From contig JAJYNP010000210.1 of assembly GCA_021786265.1 (NCBI GenBank), positions 1 to 38,314 on the forward strand: a stretch of DNA of 38,314 bases, given 5' to 3'. The notes beneath the pieces were generated by a model. That model was not told the origin of the DNA. It made no database searches and saw nothing but the letters and a program-made list of their open reading frames with translations. This document shows, piece by piece, positions 32,026-38,314 of the stretch (position 1 is its first letter; each line of letters starts with the position of its first letter). Source of the stretch: Chloroflexota bacterium. Its GTDB lineage: Bacteria; Chloroflexota; Limnocylindria; Limnocylindrales; CSP1-4. Both the position numbers and the translations under genes were made by a program.

Positions 32026-32816
32026 CCGCGATCGCCCCCGCCACGCCGCGGGTCATCTACCAGCGGCCCGAGCGGCTCACCGACGTCTCCACGCGGTACT
32101 GCCCGGGCTGCGGCCATGGCATCGTGCACCGCCTCGTCGCGGAGGTGCTGGAGGACCTGGGGGTTGACGGGAGGACGATCGCCGTCGCGCCCGTGGGCTG
32201 CTCGGTCTTCGCCTACGAGTACCTGGCCTACGACTGGTGCGAGGCCCCCCACGGCCGCGCCCCGGCCGTCGCGACCGGCATCCGCCGCGTTCGCCCCGAC
32301 GCGTTCGTGCTGACCTACCAGGGCGACGGCGATCTCGCGGCAATCGGTACCGGCGAGATCGTGCACGCCGCGGCCAGGGGCGAGCTGATCACCGCGATCT
32401 TCGTCAACAACGGCATCTACGGGATGACCGGGGGGCAGATGGCGCCGACCACGCTGGTGGGGCAGCGCACCACGTCCTCGCCGACCGGGCGGGACGTCAG
32501 GACGGCGGGTTACCCGGTGCCCATGACGGAGATGCTCGCCGTACTGCCGGGCGTGGCCTTCGCAGCGCGGGGCTCCGTGGCCGACCCGTCGTCGATCGGG
32601 AAGACGAAGTCGCTGATCAGGAAGGCGTGCGAGGCCCAGATCCGGGGTGCCGGGTTCGCGATCGTCGAGGTGCTGTCGAATTGCCCCGTGGGATGGGGCA
32701 TGACCGCGCAGGAGTCGATGTGCCACCTCAAGGAGGTGGTGGTGCAGACCTACCCGCTGGGGGTTCTCGTCGACCGGATGGATCCGGCGCGGCCGAAGAG
32801 CGCGAAGGAGGACTGA
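32022..32816 (+). CDS. korB: 2-oxoacid:ferredoxin oxidoreductase beta subunit
   Basis: A 264-residue ThDP-binding beta subunit. The Fe-S-type CPGCGHG motif is at 27-33, the ThDP/Mg motif GDGD at 101-104 and NNGIYGMTGGQMAPTT follows, as in KorB/VorA. It carries the catalytic ThDP and a [4Fe-4S] cluster. The GTG start overlaps the korA stop (GTGA) and is preceded by a strong GGAGG. It is followed 3 bases later by korC. Confidence 0.92.
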   Translation: MTAIAPATPRVIYQRPERLTDVSTRYCPGCGHGIVHRLVAEVLEDLGVDGRTIAVAPVGCSVFAYEYLAYDWCEAPHGRAPAVATGIRRVRPDAFVLTYQGDGDLAAIGTGEIVHAAARGELITAIFVNNGIYGMTGGQMAPTTLVGQRTTSSPTGRDVRTAGYPVPMTEMLAVLPGVAFAARGSVADPSSIGKTKSLIRKACEAQIRGAGFAIVEVLSNCPVGWGMTAQESMCHLKEVVVQTYPLGVLVDRMDPARPKSAKED

Positions 32817-32819
32817 ACG

Positions 32820-33374
32820 ATGGAACGTTCCATCGTCTTCGCTGGCTTCGGCGGTCAGGGCATCCTCTTCGCCGGGCACGTCCTGGCGGAGGCCGCCATG
32901 GACGAGGGGTCCCAGGTGATCTGGATCCCTTCGTACGGACCGGAGATGCGCGGAGGGACCGCGTCCTGCACCGTGATCGTCGGCGACGAGCCGATCGGCT
33001 CACCGATCGTGGATCACCCGGACATGGCGGTGGCCTTCAACCCACCCTCGCTCGCCAGGTTCGGTCCGACGATCGCCCCGGGCGGCGTGCTGATCGTGAA
33101 CGATTCGCTCGTCGAGGCATCCGCCGGGCGTGACGACATCGACGAGATCCGGGTGCGCTGCACCCAGCTCGCACGCGAGGCCGGTGACGATCGGCTGATC
33201 AACGTGGTCGCGCTCGGCGCACTGGTCGCTCGCACGGGGATCGTCCGGGCCGAGAGCGTGCGGGAGGCGCTCAGGACCGTGGTCGGGAAGAAACGGCCGG
33301 AGGCGCTCGCGATCGACCTGCGGGCGTTCGACCTGGGGATGGCAGCGGTGGAGCGGACGGCCGTGCCGGGTTGA
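32820..33374 (+). CDS. korC: 2-oxoacid:ferredoxin oxidoreductase gamma subunit
   Basis: A 184-residue gamma subunit with the family start [18 protein letters not shown] and the [18 protein letters not shown] motif. Residues near these loops help bind CoA in the catalytic complex. It ends the korDABC operon and faces the PFOR operon across a strong terminator. Confidence 0.92.
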   Translation: MERSIVFAGFGGQGILFAGHVLAEAAMDEGSQVIWIPSYGPEMRGGTASCTVIVGDEPIGSPIVDHPDMAVAFNPPSLARFGPTIAPGGVLIVNDSLVEASAGRDDIDEIRVRCTQLAREAGDDRLINVVALGALVARTGIVRAESVREALRTVVGKKRPEALAIDLRAFDLGMAAVERTAVPG

Positions 33375-33392
33375 CGGCGGCCGGGGCACAAC

Positions 33393-33426
33393 GAACGGCC
33401 GGGGTGGTGAGCGACCCCGGCCGTTC
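33393..33426. terminator. strong bidirectional terminator between korC and PFOR operon
   Basis: A perfect 13-bp stem (GAACGGCCGGGGT at 33393-33405 with its complement at 33414-33426) encloses an 8-base loop. It lies 19 bases past the korC stop and 37 bases past the convergent PFOR stop. Confidence 0.75.
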
Positions 33427-33462
33427 CGAAGATTCGCGGTACGGGACCCGGCGGTCCCACGG

Positions 33463-35145
33463 CTAGCGGATCCCGGCGAGCTCCTGCAGCAGCTGCCAGT
33501 ACTCCCGGCGCTCGTCGCGGGTGGCCTGGATCTCGGCGGACGGCGTGCCGTCGCGGAAGTGCTGCGAGAACCGGCCCTCGGTCTTCGCGAAGTCCAGGAA
33601 GTCGAACTGGGTGCCGTCGGGGAGCCTGGCCCAGTCTTCCTTCACGTTCGGGTTGCCCTGGAGCGAGAGGCGCTTCGCCATGGTCTCGCCCCGTCGCGGG
33701 TCGTACGTGAAGAGCGGGAAGGCGCGCGAGTCAACCGCCAGTTTCGCCTGGCGGCTCGCCGCGTCATCGGCGATGCCGTGCTCGGGCATGCAGGGCGTGT
33801 AGGCGATGATGACCGCCGGCCCCGGGAACTCGTTGGCCTCCATGACCGCGCGATAGAAGTGGTTGTAGTGCGCCGGCGTGGTTGACGCCACGTACACGTC
33901 GCGGTGGGCCATCATGATCAGGCCGAGCTCCTTGCGCCGCTCGGGCCGGCCGTGGATGGCCTTCCCGAACGCCGAGAGCTTGGTGACCTGGCCGCCGTAC
34001 GACGCCGTCGACGACTGCCCGCCGGTGTTGGAGTACACCTGCGTGTCGAGCACGAGCACCTTGATGTCGGCGCCCGACGCGACCATCCGCGAGAGCGACT
34101 GGAAGCCGATGTCGTACATCGCCCCGTCGCCCCCGAAGACCCACAGGCGTCGCTCGGGATGCCCGGCCTGGTCCCACCGCAGCCGCACGCCCATCGCGTC
34201 GGCCGGACCGTTCTCGAACAGTGAGTTCGTCCAGGGCACCAGGTACGGATTGAAGGGGTACGTGCTGCCGTACACGGTGTTGCAGCCGGTCTCGGCGACG
34301 ATGCCCATCGAGTCCGGGCCGTGGACCTGGCGGGTGGCGGCCACCAGCATGCGGATGGCGGACGCCTCCCCGCACCCGGCGCATGATCCTGCGCCGCCCA
34401 CGTACCCCAGCGCGTGCTCGCCGAGCATCAGGTCCGCGAGCGCCTTCTCGTTCCGGTATTCCGGCGGGGTGACCGGCAGGCTCCGGAAGAACGAGAAGTC
34501 GCGGCGGTAGCGCTCGAGGGTGCTCTCGCCGGAGGGCTCCTGGGCGACTTTGTCGATCATGATCAGCGCGTCGTGGCCCTCCGCCTTGCAGACGTCGACG
34601 CACTCGGCGCAGCCCTTGCAGTGCTGGGCATCCACGAAGATCCCGAACATGGCGGGCTCGATGCCCTTGCGGGCCGGGACCTCCGCGTACTTCCTGGTCC
34701 GCACGAAGTGCGAGCGGGCCGTCTCTGCTGCCTGGGCGCCGTCCGCGCGTTTCCACGCGAACGCCCCGATCGCCGGCTCCAGCTGTGTCTCCGGGACGGC
34801 CACCGCGAGGATCGCCGTGTCCGGGCAGGCGCTGACGCACGCCATGCAGCCCACGCACTGCTCCGCGATGAACTGCGGAATGTGCGGCGAGAGGTTGCTG
34901 AAGTCGCGGACCGCCGCGGTGCCGGGCGGGATGATGCTGCGCGCCACGCCGGCGTCCGCCGGCAGCTCGACGTCCGCGATGCCTCGGCGGTACGCGCCGA
35001 CGACCGACCGGTTGAAGTCCTCGACGTACGCCTCCACGTCGAAGATGGTCGGGGAGCTGTCGATCGCCTGGGCACGCGCCGCGTGCTCCTCTTCGCTCAG
35101 CGGGCCGCTGGGGGCCTCGATCACGGGTAGCAACTGCTCAGGCAT
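33463..35145 (-). CDS. pyruvate:ferredoxin oxidoreductase, fused delta-beta subunit
   Basis: A 560-residue protein. Residues 97-107 (CVGCMACVSAC) and 176-186 (CKGCAECVDVC) form a dicluster ferredoxin-like delta domain. From about 240 comes the beta domain: GSCAGCGE (C255, C258), TGCNTVYG (C288), the ThDP motif GGDGAMYDIG (338-347) and DTQVYSNTGGQ, hallmarks of PFOR. It oxidises pyruvate and CoA to acetyl-CoA and CO2, reducing ferredoxin, with the alpha-gamma protein encoded upstream. The ATG at 35145 overlaps the CBS gene by 8 bases; an ATG at 35175 is an alternative start. Confidence 0.9.
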   Translation of the reverse strand: MPEQLLPVIEAPSGPLSEEEHAARAQAIDSSPTIFDVEAYVEDFNRSVVGAYRRGIADVELPADAGVARSIIPPGTAAVRDFSNLSPHIPQFIAEQCVGCMACVSACPDTAILAVAVPETQLEPAIGAFAWKRADGAQAAETARSHFVRTRKYAEVPARKGIEPAMFGIFVDAQHCKGCAECVDVCKAEGHDALIMIDKVAQEPSGESTLERYRRDFSFFRSLPVTPPEYRNEKALADLMLGEHALGYVGGAGSCAGCGEASAIRMLVAATRQVHGPDSMGIVAETGCNTVYGSTYPFNPYLVPWTNSLFENGPADAMGVRLRWDQAGHPERRLWVFGGDGAMYDIGFQSLSRMVASGADIKVLVLDTQVYSNTGGQSSTASYGGQVTKLSAFGKAIHGRPERRKELGLIMMAHRDVYVASTTPAHYNHFYRAVMEANEFPGPAVIIAYTPCMPEHGIADDAASRQAKLAVDSRAFPLFTYDPRRGETMAKRLSLQGNPNVKEDWARLPDGTQFDFLDFAKTEGRFSQHFRDGTPSAEIQATRDERREYWQLLQELAGIR

Positions 35146-35554
35146 CGGGGGCCCCCACCAGGTGATGGACGACATCGGTGGTCGAGAAGATCCCGACAGG
35201 CCGCCGTCCCTGCTCGTCCACCACCACCAGGCGGTGCACGCGGTTGAGCTCCATGAGCCGGATCGCCTCCTGCACGGGGGTGTCCACGCGGCAGGTCAGG
35301 GCCGGAGCGGTCATGAGGTGGCGCACCGACAGCCCCGGCCAGCTCGACCACAGGTGGTCGGTGGCCCGCGCCCGCACCAGGTCGGTCTGGCTCACGACGC
35401 CCACCAGGGCTCCCTCGCCGTCGACCACGGGCAGGCCGTGGATGCGATGCTGGTCAAGCAGCCGGGCCGCCTCCGCGAGCGGCGCATCTGCTCGCACCAC
35501 GATGGGGTCGCCGTGCATCAGCTCCCCCACCGTGGGCGACACGGTCTCGTTCAT
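35138..35554 (-). CDS. two-CBS-domain protein within PFOR operon
   Basis: A 138-residue protein made of a CBS pair: domain 1 about residues 8-62 (VGELMHGDPIVVR ... GVVSQTDLV) and domain 2 about 75-132 (VRHLMTAPALTCR ... GIFSTTDVV). CBS pairs bind AMP, ATP, SAM or NAD-type nucleotides. Start and stop overlap the two PFOR genes (ATGA with the alpha-gamma gene), so it is made along with the enzyme. It may sense energy charge to tune PFOR, which is inference from position. Confidence 0.88.
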   Translation of the reverse strand: MNETVSPTVGELMHGDPIVVRADAPLAEAARLLDQHRIHGLPVVDGEGALVGVVSQTDLVRARATDHLWSSWPGLSVRHLMTAPALTCRVDTPVQEAIRLMELNRVHRLVVVDEQGRRPVGIFSTTDVVHHLVGAPDA

Positions 35555-37524
35555 CGGGACGCCTCCAGGACAGCCGCAGCCACCGGCTCGCCGCCGATGG
35601 CCGCGGTCACGTCGATCAGGTTGTCGTATGCCCGCTCGATCACCGCGTAGTTCGCGTCGACCACGCTGCCACCGCGCTTGCCGAAGAAGCGGGGCAGGAG
35701 CTCGTGGACGGCCGCGAGGAGCGCGTCGCGATCGAGACCGGCGCGCGCGGCAAAGGGCGACACGCGCAGGAAGACGCCCACCTGCGCGACGCCCTGCATG
35801 CGGACCACGAGGTCCGGGCGGGGCGCGAACTCCGCCGCCAGTGCGGCGGTGTCGAGCGCGGTCAGCCGGATGTTGCGGGCCAGGATCTGGGCCCGCGCGT
35901 CGGCCGGCACGGACTGCCAGATGTCCGCCGGATCCGCGAGCGGCGTCTGCACGAAGACCGTACCGCCGTCTGCCAGCCCGGCGAGCGGGTCGCCCATGTC
36001 GAACGCGGAGACGTCGTGCAGCGGCACGAACTCCACGTGCGACAGCTCGTTGTGCTGCCGGATCGGCGCGTCGGCGATGGTCAGGTAGTAGGTGGTGGGC
36101 AGGCCCTTCTTCTCCGAGCCGTAGCGCGGGTACGCCTGCACGTGCATGTCGAAGAGCTCGCCGATGAGGGTGGCGAGGAACTTGTTGGTGGTGACGGATC
36201 CGAACCCGCCGATCGAGTGACCCCGCAGGCTGTACGCGCCCGCCGGCCGGAGGTCGATGTCGTGCGACTCGATCGCCAGCGGGTGGCGGATCCCGACCAC
36301 GACGTGGGGCTGGCGGCGCACGGCCTCGGCGTCCCGGAGCCGGTCGAAGACGGCGATCAGGTCACCCGCGGCCACGTCGCGGCTGCCCAGCCCGGCGGAC
36401 ACCGAGAGGACCCGCGGGACACGATTGCCGTCGGCGGCCAGGTCGGCCAGGGCGGCCTTCGTTTCCCGGGTGACCGGGTTGTCGGCCGCGGCCGGCTCGT
36501 CCGTGCGTTCCACGATGGCCACGGCCGTGGCGCTCCGGACGATCCCCGCGAGCATCGCGGCCGGGAACGGGCGGAACGACGTGATGCCGATGCAGCCGAC
36601 CTTGCGGTCCTGCGACCGGAGGTGGTCGACCACGGTGATCGCGGTGTCCGCGATCGTCCCCATCGAGATCAGGATGTACTCCGCGTCGTCACAGCGGTAC
36701 GGGTTGACCAGGTCGAGGTGCCGGCCGGTCAGCTCGCCCCACTCTCGCATCGCGTCGTGCGTGACCTCGGACAGCCGATCGTAGAAGGCGCGCTGGGCGA
36801 TGCGGCCCTTCATGTAGCTGTCCTGGTTCTGCACCACGCCGGTCATCAGGCCCTGCGCGGGGTCGAACAGGTCGCGGATCGTGGTCCGCGGGTCGCCCAC
36901 GTACTCCTTCAGGAGCTCGTCCTCGGGGAGGAGCACGTTCTCCATGGTGTGGGTGGTGAGGAAGCCGTCCTGCACGCAGAGGAACGGTGTCTCCGTCTCC
37001 TCGGCGACGCGCCGGCAGATCGCGGTCAGGTCGGCCGCCTCCTGCGCGTTGCGGGCGAACAGGACGCCCCATCCGGTGTCGGCCACGCCCATGACATCGT
37101 CGTGCCCGGCATGGATGTTCAGCGACTGGCTGGTGAGCGCTCGCGCGCCGACGTGGAAGACGGCCGGGAGACGCTTGCCGGAGATGACGTACAGGACTTC
37201 CTTCATCAGCAGGAGGCCCTGGCCGGCCGTGAAGTTCGTGACGCGCCCGCCGGCGAGCGCGAAACCCTCGGCAGCGCTCGCCGAGGAATGCTCAGACTCG
37301 GGTTCGACGAAACGGAGGGTGGTCCCCCAGAGATTCGTGCGCCCCTCGGCCACAGCGACCTGGTAGACGGCCGCCATCGTGGTCGACGGCGTGATGGGAT
37401 ACGCGCAGGCCGCTTCCGAGATACGGGTCTCGACGTGCGCGATCGCCTCCGAGCCGTCGACGATGACCGGGATGCCGGGATACCGAGGAGGGCGTGATTC
37501 ATGGAGGGACGCATCGGTACTCAT
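35551..37524 (-). CDS. pyruvate:ferredoxin oxidoreductase, fused alpha-gamma subunit
   Basis: A 657-residue protein. The alpha N-terminal domain has AYPITPSTTMA (41-51), the pyruvate-site loop region of PFOR. The alpha C-terminal domain follows (ILISMGTIADTAITVV), and from about 435 the gamma domain: GGFGSVTTNKFLAT, YGSEKKGLPTTYYL, then a long C-terminal part ending FFGKRGGSVVDANYAVIERAYDN. It pairs with the delta-beta protein to make a two-chain PFOR resembling a split NifJ. The ATG at 37524 is supported by AAGGAC 9 bases upstream; longer in-frame starts run into the 18-bp repeat array. Confidence 0.9.
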   Translation of the reverse strand: MSTDASLHESRPPRYPGIPVIVDGSEAIAHVETRISEAACAYPITPSTTMAAVYQVAVAEGRTNLWGTTLRFVEPESEHSSASAAEGFALAGGRVTNFTAGQGLLLMKEVLYVISGKRLPAVFHVGARALTSQSLNIHAGHDDVMGVADTGWGVLFARNAQEAADLTAICRRVAEETETPFLCVQDGFLTTHTMENVLLPEDELLKEYVGDPRTTIRDLFDPAQGLMTGVVQNQDSYMKGRIAQRAFYDRLSEVTHDAMREWGELTGRHLDLVNPYRCDDAEYILISMGTIADTAITVVDHLRSQDRKVGCIGITSFRPFPAAMLAGIVRSATAVAIVERTDEPAAADNPVTRETKAALADLAADGNRVPRVLSVSAGLGSRDVAAGDLIAVFDRLRDAEAVRRQPHVVVGIRHPLAIESHDIDLRPAGAYSLRGHSIGGFGSVTTNKFLATLIGELFDMHVQAYPRYGSEKKGLPTTYYLTIADAPIRQHNELSHVEFVPLHDVSAFDMGDPLAGLADGGTVFVQTPLADPADIWQSVPADARAQILARNIRLTALDTAALAAEFAPRPDLVVRMQGVAQVGVFLRVSPFAARAGLDRDALLAAVHELLPRFFGKRGGSVVDANYAVIERAYDNLIDVTAAIGGEPVAAAVLEASR

Positions 37525-37682
37525 GCTGACAGTGTCCTTCCCGGCACCGGCACGCGGGACGGGCCGCTCGGCCCCCTGTCGTGGTACGACGGTCGCGTTG
37601 TGCCCTACGCGAGGGGGGAGGGGGCGCGCGTCCGGCCGCCCCTCGTGGCCACCCGGTCGGGTAGGGGGGCGGCCTCGGCACC

Positions 37683-37795
37683 GGGCGCCGGCCTCATCGC
37701 CGGGCGCCGGCCTATCGCCGGGCGCCGGCCTATCGCCGGGCGCCGGCCTATCGCCGGGCCCCGGCCTCGGCACCGGGCCCCGGCCTCATCGCCGG
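37683..37795 (+). repeat. 18/19-bp GC-rich tandem repeat upstream of PFOR operon
   Basis: About six copies of GGGCGCCGGCCTATCGCC-like units (18 bp, some 19 bp or with CCCC variants). They lie in the 275-base gap between the PFOR alpha-gamma gene and the zinc-ribbon gene. Each unit holds the palindromes GGCGCC and GCCGGC, so the array can form many hairpins. No spacers differ, so it is not a CRISPR. Confidence 0.75.
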
Positions 37796-37799
37796 CGTC

Positions 37800-37994
37800 T
37801 CAGTGCGTGGGGGCCGCGACGCGGCGGGTGTAGCCGCAGATGTGGCAGGTGGCGAGCCCGGTCCGCTCGTCGAGGTTGAGCCGCGAGGCGCAGCCGTTGG
37901 TGCCGCAGAAGAGCTGCCGGTCGAACCCCTGCTGGGCGCGACGGCGCAACCGGCGCCTGGCTCCGGCCTGCGTGTAGGTGGTGGACGTGTTCAC
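37800..37994 (-). CDS. 64-residue zinc-ribbon hypothetical protein
   Basis: A short basic protein. An Arg-rich helix (ARRRLRRRA) is followed by C30-x4-C35 and C50-x2-C53 in the pattern LFCGTNGCASRL ... ATCHICGYTRR, a small zinc ribbon. The GTG at 37994 is chosen because GGAG lies 6 bases upstream; an ATG at 38042 is in frame but lacks a ribosome binding site. It reads on the same strand as the PFOR operon but is separated from it by the repeat array. Possible roles include nucleic-acid binding; none is shown. Confidence 0.6.
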   Translation of the reverse strand: MNTSTTYTQAGARRRLRRRAQQGFDRQLFCGTNGCASRLNLDERTGLATCHICGYTRRVAAPTH

Positions 37995-38202
37995 GTTGAT
38001 CTCCCTGCGCCAGCCTGCTCTACAAGCGGCGGCGCGTGTCATCGCTCGCGATCGGCCTGATCGGGCGACCGGAGCCTGGTGTCGCGGCGCGCGCGGGGAG
38101 CGTTGCTCGACCCGCCGCGGGCGCCAGCGGCGTTGTGTTGATGGCCGTTATCTTCCGCGATTCCGCGGGAAACGTCAAACGACCGTACTCGGCCGTTGTG
38201 GA

Positions 38203-38246
38203 CGGCCAGTGAATCTGTCCGAGCTACGCGGCCAGTGACTTTGTCA
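38203..38246 (+). repeat. two direct repeats near the right edge, possible transposase-binding sites
   Basis: CGGCCAGTGAATCTGTCC (38203-38220) recurs as CGGCCAGTGACTTTGTCA (38229-38246), 15 of 18 identical with a 26-bp period. They precede a truncated open frame. Such sub-terminal repeats occur at ends of some insertion sequences. The rest of the stretch between the zinc-ribbon gene and 38258 shows nothing else recognisable. Confidence 0.45.
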
Positions 38247-38257
38247 CCCTCGGTGGC

Positions 38258-38314
38258 ATGGATCCGAGGGAAACCGTCGCTCTGAGTGTCCAGGCGCAGC
38301 GGCGCCTCACCATC
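38258..38314 (+). CDS. probable transposase N-terminus, truncated by window end
   Basis: Nineteen codons are visible (MDPRETVALSVQAQRRLTI). The opening resembles helix-turn-helix transposases in which a short VALS-x-Q-RRL helix precedes the DNA-binding domain. Together with the upstream direct repeats this suggests the left end of an insertion sequence. The family cannot be settled from so little sequence. Confidence 0.4.
   Translation, partial: MDPRETVALSVQAQRRLTI

Noticed and set aside
37683..37795. CRISPR array
   Set aside because: Units are contiguous with no unique spacers, and no cas genes are present.

Overview
This window comes from a very GC-rich bacterial chromosome (roughly 70% by eye) with dense genes, 4-base start/stop overlaps and several starts that look leaderless. 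The gene families (polyphosphate glucokinase, short-form cytochrome bd, homodimeric PDH E1, and a two-subunit fused pyruvate:ferredoxin oxidoreductase) suggest an uncultured Chloroflexota- or Actinobacteria-like lineage with mixed aerobic and anaerobic metabolism. That placement is an inference: there is no rRNA or marker gene to settle it. No tRNA, rRNA or CRISPR array was seen, and no stretch without a gene exceeds about 300 bases.

Left part (1-9 kb): a small zinc-ribbon membrane protein; a minus-strand operon of two ABC-2 exporters (ATPase-permease-ATPase-permease); an inositol-monophosphatase-family enzyme; a stand-alone ThDP enzyme of the acetolactate synthase type; a diacylglycerol-kinase-like lipid kinase; and a stand-alone 5'-3' exonuclease. 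Middle part (9-21 kb): a P-type cation ATPase, polyphosphate glucokinase, a YceI protein divergent from a MarR regulator across a promoter with two operator-like palindromes, pyruvate dehydrogenase E1 (AceE type), an SRPBCC-like protein, a HAD hydrolase and cytochrome bd oxidase (cydAB).

The notable region is 21.3-30.1 kb. A cysteine-bearing ArsR regulator is followed by five small sulfur-carrier proteins (DsrE-like, TusA-like, DsrE2-like, CxxC DsrE-like, TusA-like). Then come an MvhD-like Fe-S protein, a 905-residue HdrA with an inserted GltD-like NAD(P)H/FAD module, a second full-length HdrA, an 84-residue winged-helix-like protein, and an HdrC ferredoxin fused to a heme-b membrane domain. 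HdrB, DsrAB and AprAB are absent. The set resembles a Qmo/Hdr electron-transfer complex joined to a sulfane-sulfur relay, and could link protein-bound sulfur, NAD(P)H, ferredoxin and quinone. After a gap with a strong hairpin comes korDABC, a 2-oxoacid:ferredoxin oxidoreductase on the same strand.

Converging on korC across a 13-bp-stem terminator is a minus-strand operon for pyruvate:ferredoxin oxidoreductase: a fused alpha/gamma subunit, a two-CBS-domain protein and a fused ferredoxin/beta subunit. Two ferredoxin-reducing 2-oxoacid oxidoreductases therefore flank the Hdr/Qmo-like module, which makes ferredoxin a plausible partner. An 18-bp tandem repeat and a small zinc-ribbon gene lie upstream of the PFOR operon. 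The right edge cuts into what looks like the start of a transposase.
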